A stretch of DNA of 64,000 bases from NCBI RefSeq assembly GCF_001721045.1, contig NZ_MDER01000035.1, positions 1 through 64,000 of the forward strand, read 5' to 3'. A program made the translations under genes and the position numbers. Positions 34,882-42,780 of the stretch are shown piece by piece. The DNA is from Paenibacillus nuruki. GTDB taxonomy: Bacteria > Bacillota > Bacilli > Paenibacillales > Paenibacillaceae. The notes below the pieces were generated by a model that was not told the DNA's origin, did no database searches, and saw only the letters and a list, made by a program, of their open reading frames with translations. Position 1 is the stretch's first letter. Every line of letters begins with the position of its first letter.

Positions 34882-34961
34882 TGTGTATCCTCCTTACTGC
34901 ATCTATTTTCAACAGCGAACCAATGATATGTAATTGCTCCCGCCTGCATCTTTTGTTTCAT
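34878..34961 (-). CDS. Candidate 27-aa ORF translationally coupled to pgsA
   Basis: ATG at 34961 with GGAGG 10 nt upstream, 27 sense codons, and TGA overlapping the pgsA start as ATGA. A 12-codon ORF (34958-34996; ATG GTT GTG...) ends with its own TGA overlapping this ATG, again as ATGA, and starts 13 nt after the yajQ stop. The result is an unbroken chain yajQ, 12-mer, 27-mer, pgsA. The peptide has a hydrophobic centre and one Cys, and I recognise no family. It may be a coupling device or a remnant of a gene lost between yajQ and pgsA. Confidence 0.4.
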   Translation of the reverse strand: MKQKMQAGAITYHWFAVENRCSKEDTQ

Positions 34962-35009
34962 CTTTTTACTGCCTCCATCAATTCGATCACAACCATGGTG
35001 ATACCTGAT

Positions 35010-35498
35010 TTATTTCATATTCGTGAATTGAAGATCCACAGTAAGGTCTGCTTTGCGAAGCAATTGGATTACTGCTTGCAAATCATCTCTATTCTTTCCG
35101 GTAACCCGAATCTGATCGCCTTGAATCTGACTTTTCACTTTCAATTTTGCATCACGGATTAACGTATTGATTTTTTTGGAGTTTTCTTGATCAATACCTT
35201 GTTTTAATTTGAGTCGTTGACGAACCGTTCCCATCGACGCAGACTCTATTGTTCCATAGTCTATATTTTTGATAGGCAATCCTCTTTTGAGCATTTTGGA
35301 TTGCAAAATATCAATCAAAGCACCTAACTTATAATCATCATCAGAAACCACAACTAATGTTTCCTTTTCTAACGTTAGAGTACTTTTACTTCCTTTAAAA
35401 TCAAAACGACTTGCTAATTCTTTCTCTGTTTGCGTAATCGCATTTGTCATCTCTTGCATATCCATTTTCGAGACAATATCGAATGAACTCTCTGCCAT
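35010..35498 (-). CDS. yajQ: YajQ family nucleotide-binding protein
   Basis: 162 residues of two ferredoxin-like repeats. Starts with ESSFDIVSKMDMQEMTNA and contains RFDFKGSKS and INTLIRDAKLKVKSQIQGDQIRVTGKNRDDLQ, diagnostic for this family. Some members bind cyclic di-GMP; the role in Firmicutes is unclear. AAGGGGG precedes ATG 35498. It lies between the rodZ terminator and pgsA. Confidence 0.93.
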   Translation of the reverse strand: MAESSFDIVSKMDMQEMTNAITQTEKELASRFDFKGSKSTLTLEKETLVVVSDDDYKLGALIDILQSKMLKRGLPIKNIDYGTIESASMGTVRQRLKLKQGIDQENSKKINTLIRDAKLKVKSQIQGDQIRVTGKNRDDLQAVIQLLRKADLTVDLQFTNMK

Positions 35499-35557
35499 GT
35501 GATTTCCCCCTTTTAGGTAAAATTATAGAATATATGTTGTTACAAGTCTAATGGCAC

Positions 35558-35612
35558 AAAAAGGACATCCTTAATCTGCTGTCTAATGGCAGCTTGAAGG
35601 TATGTCCTTTTT
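35558..35612 (-). terminator. Terminator after rodZ
   Basis: A long imperfect hairpin with outer stem AAAAGGACAT / ATGTCCTTTT and inner CTGC / GCAG. T follows on either strand, so it can also stop plus-strand transcription. Confidence 0.8.
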
Positions 35613-35626
35613 TGTGTGACTAACCA

Positions 35627-36685
35627 TTAATTTCCGCTTGTCTCTGTAGTCGTCGATTCATCTGTTGTCGCATCTGTAGAAGAATCTGTCGATGTACCCG
35701 TAGAATCCGTAGTTTCTGTAGCCGGAGCTTCTTTCACTAATTTCAAAACAATACGTGAAGTTGCTTTACCATCTGTGATCGGTTGTCCATTGATTGTAAT
35801 ATCGGTAGCTGGAGAATTACCAGACTTGATATATAATCCTGTATCCGCTAGATCGTAAGAAAGGTCTTGTCCACTTTCCGTATTATTGAAAAATAAACGT
35901 TCTCCGCTAGAATCTGCTGATTTGTATACTTCAAGCCAACTTTGACCCGTTGCTTTGATACTTACTTTAAGCGGTGTCGTACCTGTGTAATTCACATTAA
36001 AAATAGTGTTTCTGCCTTCTTTACCTGCTTGTGTAATCACAGGTTGAGAAGCTGTATCTGTAGTCGTTGTAGGATCTGTAGCTTCTTCATCCGTACCCGT
36101 TGCTTCAGGTGTAGATTGTTCTTGATCTGTACCTGCTCCAGTCGGTGGTGTTGTCGTTGTACTTTCTGGAGTTGTTGTTGGCGTTGTTGTTTCCGGTTTA
36201 GTTGTTGCCGGTGGTGTCGTGGTCGTTGGTTGTGTTGTCTCTTGTTGTTGACCTTTGTTATTTGTTGCCACTTCAGGAGCACCGTTATCTGTACGCACTA
36301 CGAAAATGTAGACCAATACGACGATCAATAATGGGAATATCCACATCAATGTTGTTGATAACCATTTACCGCTTCGTCCTGATCCTGAAGATGTTCTTCT
36401 TGCCGCTCGCCTTTGTTGCACTACCGGTTCCATCACTGCTTCTGTTTCGGTCTCTGGAACATCGTCTTGATGCTCTTGTAACAACTCGTCCGCACTAAGA
36501 CCTACCGCTTCCGCATACGTTTTAATAAATGCACGTACATAAAAGCTCCCTGGAAGTACTTTAAAATCTCCTGCTTCAATAGCTTCCAAATAGCGTTTAC
36601 GTATTTTGGTCATTTCTTGCACATCATCAAGTGATAAACCTTTCGCAAGGCGGGCATCCCTTAACTGCCGACCTAGATCTGACAT
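35627..36685 (-). CDS. rodZ: RodZ-like cytoskeletal membrane protein (YmfM)
   Basis: 352 residues. N-terminal HTH of RodZ type (GRQLRDARLAKGLSLDDVQEMTKI, about 1-70), one membrane helix (about 111-127), a long Thr/Pro/Gln/Glu linker (about 140-215), a DUF4115-like extracellular domain (about 218-322) and a second Ser/Thr-rich tail. RodZ links MreB filaments to the wall-synthesis machinery. The low-complexity linker and tail are longer than in Bacillus. GGAGG precedes ATG 36685. Confidence 0.88.
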   Translation of the reverse strand: MSDLGRQLRDARLAKGLSLDDVQEMTKIRKRYLEAIEAGDFKVLPGSFYVRAFIKTYAEAVGLSADELLQEHQDDVPETETEAVMEPVVQQRRAARRTSSGSGRSGKWLSTTLMWIFPLLIVVLVYIFVVRTDNGAPEVATNNKGQQQETTQPTTTTPPATTKPETTTPTTTPESTTTTPPTGAGTDQEQSTPEATGTDEEATDPTTTTDTASQPVITQAGKEGRNTIFNVNYTGTTPLKVSIKATGQSWLEVYKSADSSGERLFFNNTESGQDLSYDLADTGLYIKSGNSPATDITINGQPITDGKATSRIVLKLVKEAPATETTDSTGTSTDSSTDATTDESTTTETSGN

Positions 36686-36721
36686 ACTATTACCTCCTGG
36701 TTATAATGTTTTTGACTTTTT

Positions 36722-37489
36722 TTATATATCATCCGCATAACTTTCCGTGAATGTATCATAGACGATCTCTTCTCCCGGATTGTTGCGCAATTCAATAATA
36801 ATGTTGAAATCACTGTACTCATAATCAGATTCCCGCACAAAAATATCGGGATGTTCGATCACTTTAGTACTTGGCATCGCCATGATATCTTGAAGCAATT
36901 GGTGATGACGTTCATTGGAACGAATCGTACTCACAATCCCATCGATAATAAAGATGTTGTTTGGATTGTTCTCCTCTTCAGATAATTGACTACGTACCGT
37001 TTGTCTAAGCAAAGTCGAAGATACAAATGTCCACCGTTTCATCGCACATACGCTACCTGCGATAATCGACTCTGTTTTGCCGACACGTGGCATTCCACGT
37101 AAACCGATAATCTGATTGCCTTCACGCTTAAATATTTCACCAAGGAAATCAACCAGCAAGCCCAGTTCATCTCTTGTAAAACGGAATGTCTTCTTGTCAT
37201 CCGAATCACGCTCAATATAACGTCCATGACGTACAGCTAGAATATCAACAAGCTTGGGTTGACGCAAAGCCGTCACTGTAATATTGCTCACTTTAGCGAG
37301 CATATCGCCAAGCAAACGAATCTTCTCATCATCATCTGTCTCCAATAGCATACCACGGGTCTTACCCTCTACACCATTAATGGTCAAAATGTTAACATTC
37401 AGCATACCCAATAAAGACGCCACATCTCCCAATAGACCAGGACGATTTTTATGTATCCTGTACTCCAAATACCACTGTTTTAGTTCCAC
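36722..37489 (-). CDS. ymfK: YmfK family protein (DUF3388)
   Basis: 255 residues. An N-terminal ACT-like region (LEYRIHKNRPGLLGDVASLL, about 8-80) is followed by a P-loop-like GMPRVGKTES (about 132). Function unknown; always near rodZ/pgsA in Bacillales. I prefer GTG 37489 with AGAGG 5 nt upstream; the GTG at 37495 lies inside the ribosome site. It heads the ymfK-rodZ pair behind its own promoter. Confidence 0.85.
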   Translation of the reverse strand: MELKQWYLEYRIHKNRPGLLGDVASLLGMLNVNILTINGVEGKTRGMLLETDDDEKIRLLGDMLAKVSNITVTALRQPKLVDILAVRHGRYIERDSDDKKTFRFTRDELGLLVDFLGEIFKREGNQIIGLRGMPRVGKTESIIAGSVCAMKRWTFVSSTLLRQTVRSQLSEEENNPNNIFIIDGIVSTIRSNERHHQLLQDIMAMPSTKVIEHPDIFVRESDYEYSDFNIIIELRNNPGEEIVYDTFTESYADDI

Positions 37490-37643
37490 GTTCACCTCTA
37501 ACCTTTCTATCGCATGAATACTTTATAGCTCGAATCCTATGTCGATGGATCAAACATTTATTTTTACAACGGTGCTACTATATAGTCATCAAAGCAGATA
37601 GTCTGTACGAACTCCGACCCTTTTCTGCTGTTCAATGCAAAGT

Positions 37644-37659
37644 CATTAACACGTTAATG
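37644..37659. promoter_or_regulatory. Inverted repeat over the ymfK start-of-transcription region
   Basis: CATTAAC-AC-GTTAATG, perfect 7-bp half-sites. It overlaps the downstream edge of the -10 element and the expected transcription start, a classic repressor-operator position. The regulator is unknown. Confidence 0.45.
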
Positions 37660-37685
37660 ATATATAAAATAAAATAGAAAGGCAA
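37657..37685 (-). promoter_or_regulatory. SigA promoter of ymfK-rodZ
   Basis: TTGCCT (37680-37685), 17-nt spacer, TATCAT (37657-37662) on the minus strand, giving a leader of about 160 nt. Confidence 0.5.
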
Positions 37686-37745
37686 GAAGCAGACAGTAAC
37701 AACTTCGTCATCACTCAAACTACACGATTATATCATGATATGAAT

Positions 37746-37777
37746 AGGAGCTTCTATATCTAAATATAGAAGCTCCT
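37746..37777 (-). terminator. Strong hairpin after ymfI, T-poor
   Basis: Perfect 14-bp stem AGGAGCTTCTATAT / ATATAGAAGCTCCT with a 4-nt loop, 35 nt past the ymfI stop. Neither strand has a real T run, so it may act as an mRNA 3'-end stabiliser or weak terminator. Confidence 0.5.
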
Positions 37778-37811
37778 TCATCGTATTAAACATCTTACGT
37801 TCTTAGCAATC

Positions 37812-38588
37812 TCAAGTCAAAAATCCACCATTCGGGCTGACTACTTGTCCCGTCATATATCCCGATTCAGGCAACGCCAAAAAGTAAACCATCGAAGCAA
37901 TTTCATCTGGTTCAGCAATTCGTCCTGCTGGAATCTCTTCTTCCAACGATTCAATTTCCGAAGGTTCCAGATGAGCAATCATCTCTGTACGCACTACACC
38001 CGGCGCAATCGCATTCACAGTCACACCAGAGGGCGCTAGCTCTTTGGCTAACGCTTTGGTAAAAGCATTGATTCCACCTTTACTTGCTGAATACAACACT
38101 TCACAAGAAGCGCCTGTAATCCCCCAGATACTGGACACATTAATAATGCGTCCATACCGTTGATGGATCATATGCGGCATAAAAGCTTGAGTACAAAGAA
38201 AAACACTTTTGAGATTGGTAGCAATCACATCATCGAAATCTTGTTCTGTCATATCAGTCAACATTCCATAATGAGCGATACCTGCATTGTTTACCAGAAT
38301 ATCAGGCAACATGTCATGCTGTTCCAACTTTTCACGCATCCGCTTAATCTGTTCCATGCTACGTAAATCTGCTGCAATAGTTAGTACTTTCACACCGTAA
38401 TCCAGACAGACACGAGCTACATCATTCGCTTCTTCATGCGAACTGCGATAGTGAACAGCGACATTCATTCCAGCCATCGCAAACCGTTTGGCTGTCGCAG
38501 CCCCTATCCCTTTACTTGCCCCTGTAACCAAGACCGTCATTTGTGAAAAAGGCTTGCTACTTGCTGCTACAGATGGAGGCTGATTCAC
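37812..38588 (-). CDS. ymfI: Short-chain dehydrogenase/reductase YmfI (3-oxoacyl-ACP reductase-like)
   Basis: 258 residues, classical SDR: VTGASKGIGAATAKR (about 20-34), NNAGIAHYG (about 100), catalytic Ser about 155 and YSASK about 167. Function is not established for YmfI; FabG-like folding and NADPH use are expected. The GTG start at 38588 overlaps the ymfH stop (GTGA), indicating translational coupling in ymfF-ymfH-ymfI. Confidence 0.88.
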   Translation of the reverse strand: MNQPPSVAASSKPFSQMTVLVTGASKGIGAATAKRFAMAGMNVAVHYRSSHEEANDVARVCLDYGVKVLTIAADLRSMEQIKRMREKLEQHDMLPDILVNNAGIAHYGMLTDMTEQDFDDVIATNLKSVFLCTQAFMPHMIHQRYGRIINVSSIWGITGASCEVLYSASKGGINAFTKALAKELAPSGVTVNAIAPGVVRTEMIAHLEPSEIESLEEEIPAGRIAEPDEIASMVYFLALPESGYMTGQVVSPNGGFLT

Positions 38589-39868
38589 GGACTAACAACC
38601 ACCGAGACAGCTAGCTGATCCCAGTTCATATGTTCACGCAAACGAGCATTTACATCTTCAACCGTTAATGATTCGTAGATAGGAAGAATATCAAAGAAGT
38701 CACTATCACGGAAACGATTACGTGTAAATTCATGTGCAATACTTTCTGGAGAATTTAACATTCGCAAGTATCCACCGATTTTTTTACGTAAAGCTCGATC
38801 AAATGCATCTTGACTAAAGCCAGTAGCAACCACTTTATTAATCTCTTCTTGCAGACGTTTGACAAGTAGCTTAGGATCACGGGTATCTCCACCCATCATC
38901 GAATAGCCATATTCGGTTGTACTGCTATAATCACTTCCGAAATCATCTGAAATCAATTCTTCGTCATACAAAGTCTGATACAACTGCGTACTGTTTCCTA
39001 GCAATAGATCGAGCATAAGCTTGGTTGTTAATGTACGACGTTGTAGAGCTTCACCTGTAAGACCATTTTTGACTTCTTTCAGACCCAGTAGACATTTAGG
39101 CTCTGATACAGGCAAGCGAACTTCGTGCCATGCTTCTCCTACAGCTACAGGTTCTTCTTCAAAGAAACGACTGATTGCACCTTGTGGTTGGTAATCTTTC
39201 GCTTTTTGATTCGAACGTACTTGCTCCATAACTGTAGCAGGATCAACTCCACCTACTACGAATAGCATCATATTCGAAGGATGATAAAACGTGTTGTAAC
39301 ACTCATACAATGTATCTTTAGTTATCGTACTAATCGATTCAATCGTACCTGCAATATCGATGCGTAATGGATTTTTTTGATACATAGCTTCAAGCAATCC
39401 ATAATACACACGCCAGTCTGCATTATCTTGATACATTTGAATTTCTTGACCGATAATACCTTTTTCTTTATCTACATTTTCTTTGGTAAAATAAGGATTC
39501 TGTACATAATTCAACAATGTTTCTAGATTATCTTCAATCTGTTCTGTTGCTGAAAATAAATATACAGTCTGCTCAAAGCTAGTAAATGCGTTAGCAGAAG
39601 CTCCTTTAACTGAAAATTTAGAAAATACATCCACACCATCAGGTTCTTCAAACATTTTATGCTCCAAAAAGTGAGCAATACCATCAGGTACTTTAACTTC
39701 TTCTTGTCCTTCTACTTGGAAATGATTATCTACAGAGCCATATTTAGTTGCAAATGTAGCATATGTTTTTTGAAATCCTTCTTTGGGAAGCACATATACT
39801 TGTAGTCCGTTATCCATTGTTTCGAAATATAATGTTTCTTGTAAACGCTCATAGCGGATGCTTTCCAT
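38585..39868 (-). CDS. ymfH: M16 zinc peptidase YmfH (catalytic partner)
   Basis: 427 residues. Inverted zinc motif HxxEH is intact (HFLEHKMF, about 66-73), with the distal Glu in KGIIGQEI about 140. A second inactive M16 half follows. It likely pairs with YmfF. In Bacillus this pair is linked to peptide pheromone/toxin processing; the substrate here is unknown. Starts 2 nt after the ymfF stop. Confidence 0.9.
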   Translation of the reverse strand: MESIRYERLQETLYFETMDNGLQVYVLPKEGFQKTYATFATKYGSVDNHFQVEGQEEVKVPDGIAHFLEHKMFEEPDGVDVFSKFSVKGASANAFTSFEQTVYLFSATEQIEDNLETLLNYVQNPYFTKENVDKEKGIIGQEIQMYQDNADWRVYYGLLEAMYQKNPLRIDIAGTIESISTITKDTLYECYNTFYHPSNMMLFVVGGVDPATVMEQVRSNQKAKDYQPQGAISRFFEEEPVAVGEAWHEVRLPVSEPKCLLGLKEVKNGLTGEALQRRTLTTKLMLDLLLGNSTQLYQTLYDEELISDDFGSDYSSTTEYGYSMMGGDTRDPKLLVKRLQEEINKVVATGFSQDAFDRALRKKIGGYLRMLNSPESIAHEFTRNRFRDSDFFDILPIYESLTVEDVNARLREHMNWDQLAVSVVVSP

Positions 39869-39870
39869 AA

Positions 39871-41154
39871 TTATGCCTCCTTCTGTTCTGTCGTAAGGAA
39901 ATAAATCGTATCCAGTGTCAAGACACTTGCCGCAGTCTGGATCTGCTCTTTTGTAACCGATTCTACTTCAGACAACAATTGCTCTACCGGACGATCTTTA
40001 TCTGCAAAACGTCCATTGAAATCATAACCGATCATTTGATAAGCAGAATCACGAGATTCTAACAAATCGTTGCGAATCATTGCTTTGGTCTGACTGATCT
40101 CTGATTCACTAATTTCACCAGCTTGCAGAATAGCCAATTGTTCTTTGATAATATTTAGTGCTTTATCAAAGTTCTGTATTTCAATACCTGATTGGATCGT
40201 AGTAATTCCTTTGTAAGGATCAAATCGTGAACCGACATAGTAAGCTAGACTTTCTTTTTCACGTACATTGGTAAACAATTTGGAATGAGGGAATCCACCA
40301 AGAATACCGTTTGCTACCCATGCAGATGCATAACGGTTATCTCCATAAGTAATCGGTGTGCGTAATCCCATGTTCAGTTTACCTTGACTGATTTCCATTT
40401 TTTCAACAATATGTTTAACTTCTGCACCAGCAGAACGTGGAATAGATATTTTGTAAGCATGTAAGGTATTGGTTTTGCGAGCAAATTGACTACTTACAAG
40501 CTCTAGAACCTCATCTAACGTAGTATCGCCTACCACATACAGATCCATCGTGCTATTTTCAAGCCATTGCTGGTAGCGTTCATAGACGTTAGCACCGTTC
40601 AATTGATCTAGATCACTAAGTTGACCCAGTGCATTTAAGCGGTAAGGCTCATCTTTACACATTTCTTGAATACAACGTTCAGCTGCATAACGAATTTTGT
40701 CATTCACTACAGACTCTAAGCGTTTACGAACATTCTCACGCTCAGCAGTCACATATTTTTCACGGAATGCATTATTTTCAAGCACAGGATTAGTCACTGC
40801 ATCGCCTAAAAACGAAATACTTTGTTTTAACAGCGACTCATCTGCGGATACAAACGAATCATTGATCGTATCCATACGGAATTGCACCATTTGATAATCG
40901 CCTTTTTTATATACGTCAAATCCAAAGCCTGCACCATACATATTTTCTAAAGCTTCACGAAATTGTGTTGTTTCTGGATACTTGGCTGTTCCTCTACGCA
41001 AAATAAAAGGAATCAAAGCTGTAGGAGTAACTGTATCTTCTGCAAGGGGGGTTCCCATATAAAGTGAAACGGCAAATGTTTTGAATCGTGTCGTTGGCAT
41101 TACATGTACACGTATTCCATTCACTTCACCGCGTTCGAATCCGGTCTTATTCAA
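39871..41154 (-). CDS. ymfF: M16-like protein YmfF lacking the zinc motif
   Basis: About 427 residues with the M16 two-lobe fold, but at the HxxEH place it reads IPFILRRGTAKYP, so it cannot bind catalytic zinc. It keeps the C-terminal substrate-side motif FPHSKLFTNVREKESLAYYVGS. It is expected to form a heterodimer with active YmfH, as in mitochondrial-processing-peptidase-like pairs. TTG at 41154 is favoured (AAAGGAG 8 nt upstream) over TTG 41160. Confidence 0.88.
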   Translation of the reverse strand: MNKTGFERGEVNGIRVHVMPTTRFKTFAVSLYMGTPLAEDTVTPTALIPFILRRGTAKYPETTQFREALENMYGAGFGFDVYKKGDYQMVQFRMDTINDSFVSADESLLKQSISFLGDAVTNPVLENNAFREKYVTAERENVRKRLESVVNDKIRYAAERCIQEMCKDEPYRLNALGQLSDLDQLNGANVYERYQQWLENSTMDLYVVGDTTLDEVLELVSSQFARKTNTLHAYKISIPRSAGAEVKHIVEKMEISQGKLNMGLRTPITYGDNRYASAWVANGILGGFPHSKLFTNVREKESLAYYVGSRFDPYKGITTIQSGIEIQNFDKALNIIKEQLAILQAGEISESEISQTKAMIRNDLLESRDSAYQMIGYDFNGRFADKDRPVEQLLSEVESVTKEQIQTAASVLTLDTIYFLTTEQKEA

Positions 41155-41205
41155 CGTCAAAACTCCTTTATCAAGCCAATTTGGTGATACTCTAACTCTA
41201 CTTAT

Positions 41206-41233
41206 TTTATACTAATCGAAATACAAGAAGCAA
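41206..41233 (-). promoter_or_regulatory. Promoter of ymfF-ymfH-ymfI
   Basis: TTGCTT (41228-41233), 16-nt spacer, TATAAA (41206-41211). A perfect 12-bp palindrome TATAGCGCTATA lies just upstream (41255-41266). Confidence 0.5.
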
Positions 41234-41315
41234 ACGAGATGACAGGTATTTCGTTATAGCGCTATATGAGTCAAAGTATTCAAAAAAGCCATTGGGTTTC
41301 TTTCACCCCTCCATC

Positions 41316-41326
41316 TGTGATAAAAT
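41316..41326 (+). promoter_or_regulatory. Possible extended -10 promoter of the stalk-domain gene
   Basis: TGTGATAAAAT; no clear -35. It implies a leader of about 215 nt. Two tiny overlapping ORFs (from about 41359 and 41422) lie in that leader without convincing ribosome sites. The rest of the 395-bp divergent gap shows nothing else. Confidence 0.35.
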
Positions 41327-41549
41327 TTAGTCTCTGATGAAGGAATATAGACGGTCTGATGTCGAATTTCTGGAGATCAGCAGATTTAAAGCAACATATT
41401 TTGGATACACTTCGTCATACTATATGAGGAATGGTCATGCTCAGTCTATCTGGCAAAACAAGCAGTATTATCAAGGGGCCATACTTTAGATTGCGTATAG
41501 TAAAAAAGTATATCTCCAAATCTAGAAAAAAAGGAGCTCGACGAACAAC

Positions 41550-42626
41550 ATGAAACTAAGAAAAAAACCTGTGATGATTGCTACTGTGTCCGCTCTTGCT
41601 ATTTCCGGCAGTATTTTTGTAAATAGCACATATGCTTCTCAAGCGACCAAGCAACTCAAAGCGATGTACAACAACATTAAAGTCATTTACAACAACCAAG
41701 AAGTGACTGTAGATGCTAGCCAAGAACCATTCATGGTTAACGGTACTACATACATTCCACTTCGTATGATGGGTGATGTATTTGATAAAAAAGTAACTTG
41801 GGACAATACGAACAAAATCGTAAATGTAGCTGACAAAACAACTCAAGTGCCTCAAACAACTGTAGATACGTTAAATTCTCAAATCCAAAATCTACAATTG
41901 CAATTGAATACAGCAACAGCGCAAAACACTACAAAAGATACAACGATTGCTCAATTGCAAGCGCAAATCACAAGCTTAAACACTCAAATTACAGATTTGA
42001 AAAACAATAATACGAGCTCCAATTCAAACAGCACAACATTGAATAAGTTACAAACAACACTTAACAATTCTTATGCTGATTACAAAGGTACAAGTGCTAA
42101 TATTGAATTAACAGGTAATTCAGACAAATTGAAAGTGAATATCAAAGTCACTGAAAGTGTATGGAACGATTTGTCTACTTCGAACCGCAGAACATTGTTA
42201 CAAAATATCGTAGATGCTATTCATGACAACAGCACTTATGATGAAGCTACAGTAACAGGAACCGTAGTTACCAAAAACTCTGTTAAGTTGCTAACTTTCT
42301 CAACCAATAGCAGTAACAGTATCATTATTGGTTCAAATGTTGATCTAAGTACAGTTCAAACTACATTGAATAACGACTTTGGTACGTACAAAGGTGTTAA
42401 ATTGTCGATTGAATTGTCTAACGACAACGATGAAGAAATCGTATTCCGTATCTATGCTAACAAAGGTGATTGGAATTCATTAACTTCATACCAAACCAAT
42501 ACATTGTTCAATAGCGTTGCTGAAGAAATTGATAGCGCGTATAGCAATATGAACAAAAAGATTTATGGATTTGTGTATGATAGCTCCAACAAAACAAGTA
42601 TTTTAGAGCGTTACAACGGTTCATAA
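41550..42626 (+). CDS. Secreted stalk-domain (copper amine oxidase N) protein with duplicated C-terminal domain
   Basis: 358 residues. Signal peptide (cleavage about residue 30, after TYAS), a Cu_amine_oxidN1 'stalk' domain (about 38-96; MVNGTTYIPLRMMGDVFDKK), a Gln/Asn-rich heptad coiled coil (about 105-155), a Ser/Asn spacer, and two related units of about 80 residues: TLNNSYADYKGTSANIEL (about 169) and TLNNDFGTYKGVKLSIEL (about 271). Each continues into a W-N-D/S-L segment. No enzymatic motif is seen, so a surface or matrix role is likely. AAGGAG is 13 nt before ATG 41550, a long spacing. It is monocistronic on the strand opposite its neighbours. Confidence 0.8.
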   Translation: MKLRKKPVMIATVSALAISGSIFVNSTYASQATKQLKAMYNNIKVIYNNQEVTVDASQEPFMVNGTTYIPLRMMGDVFDKKVTWDNTNKIVNVADKTTQVPQTTVDTLNSQIQNLQLQLNTATAQNTTKDTTIAQLQAQITSLNTQITDLKNNNTSSNSNSTTLNKLQTTLNNSYADYKGTSANIELTGNSDKLKVNIKVTESVWNDLSTSNRRTLLQNIVDAIHDNSTYDEATVTGTVVTKNSVKLLTFSTNSSNSIIIGSNVDLSTVQTTLNNDFGTYKGVKLSIELSNDNDEEIVFRIYANKGDWNSLTSYQTNTLFNSVAEEIDSAYSNMNKKIYGFVYDSSNKTSILERYNGS

Positions 42627-42656
42627 GATTTCGTTCGTTGAACATCTAATACGCAT

Positions 42657-42704
42657 AAAAAAGAAGCGCTACTCGCTAATACTTAGGAGTGGCGCTTCTT
42701 TTTA
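42657..42704. terminator. Bidirectional terminator, stalk protein / ftsK
   Basis: AAAAAGAAGCGCTACTC pairs with GAGTGGCGCTTCTTTTT (one wobble). Confidence 0.88.
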
Positions 42705-42780
42705 TTTATTATTAAGGGTAGATGAGATGATAAATCCACTCTGGGATAGATCACCTCTTGCACTACCTGTTCTACATCGA

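Noticed and set aside
36037-36331. Overlapping ORFs within rodZ (Gln-rich and Cys-rich readings)
   Set aside because: They arise from reading the Thr/Pro repeat linker of RodZ in other frames.
41255-41266. Perfect palindrome TATAGCGCTATA upstream of the ymfF promoter
   Set aside because: Could be an operator, but it lies upstream of the -35, is short and self-complementary by simple composition, and nothing links it to a regulator.
41359-41490. Two small overlapping ORFs (about 22 and 21 codons) in the leader of the stalk-domain gene
   Set aside because: Their stop/start overlap (ATGA) is suggestive, but neither has a usable ribosome site and codon content is unremarkable.
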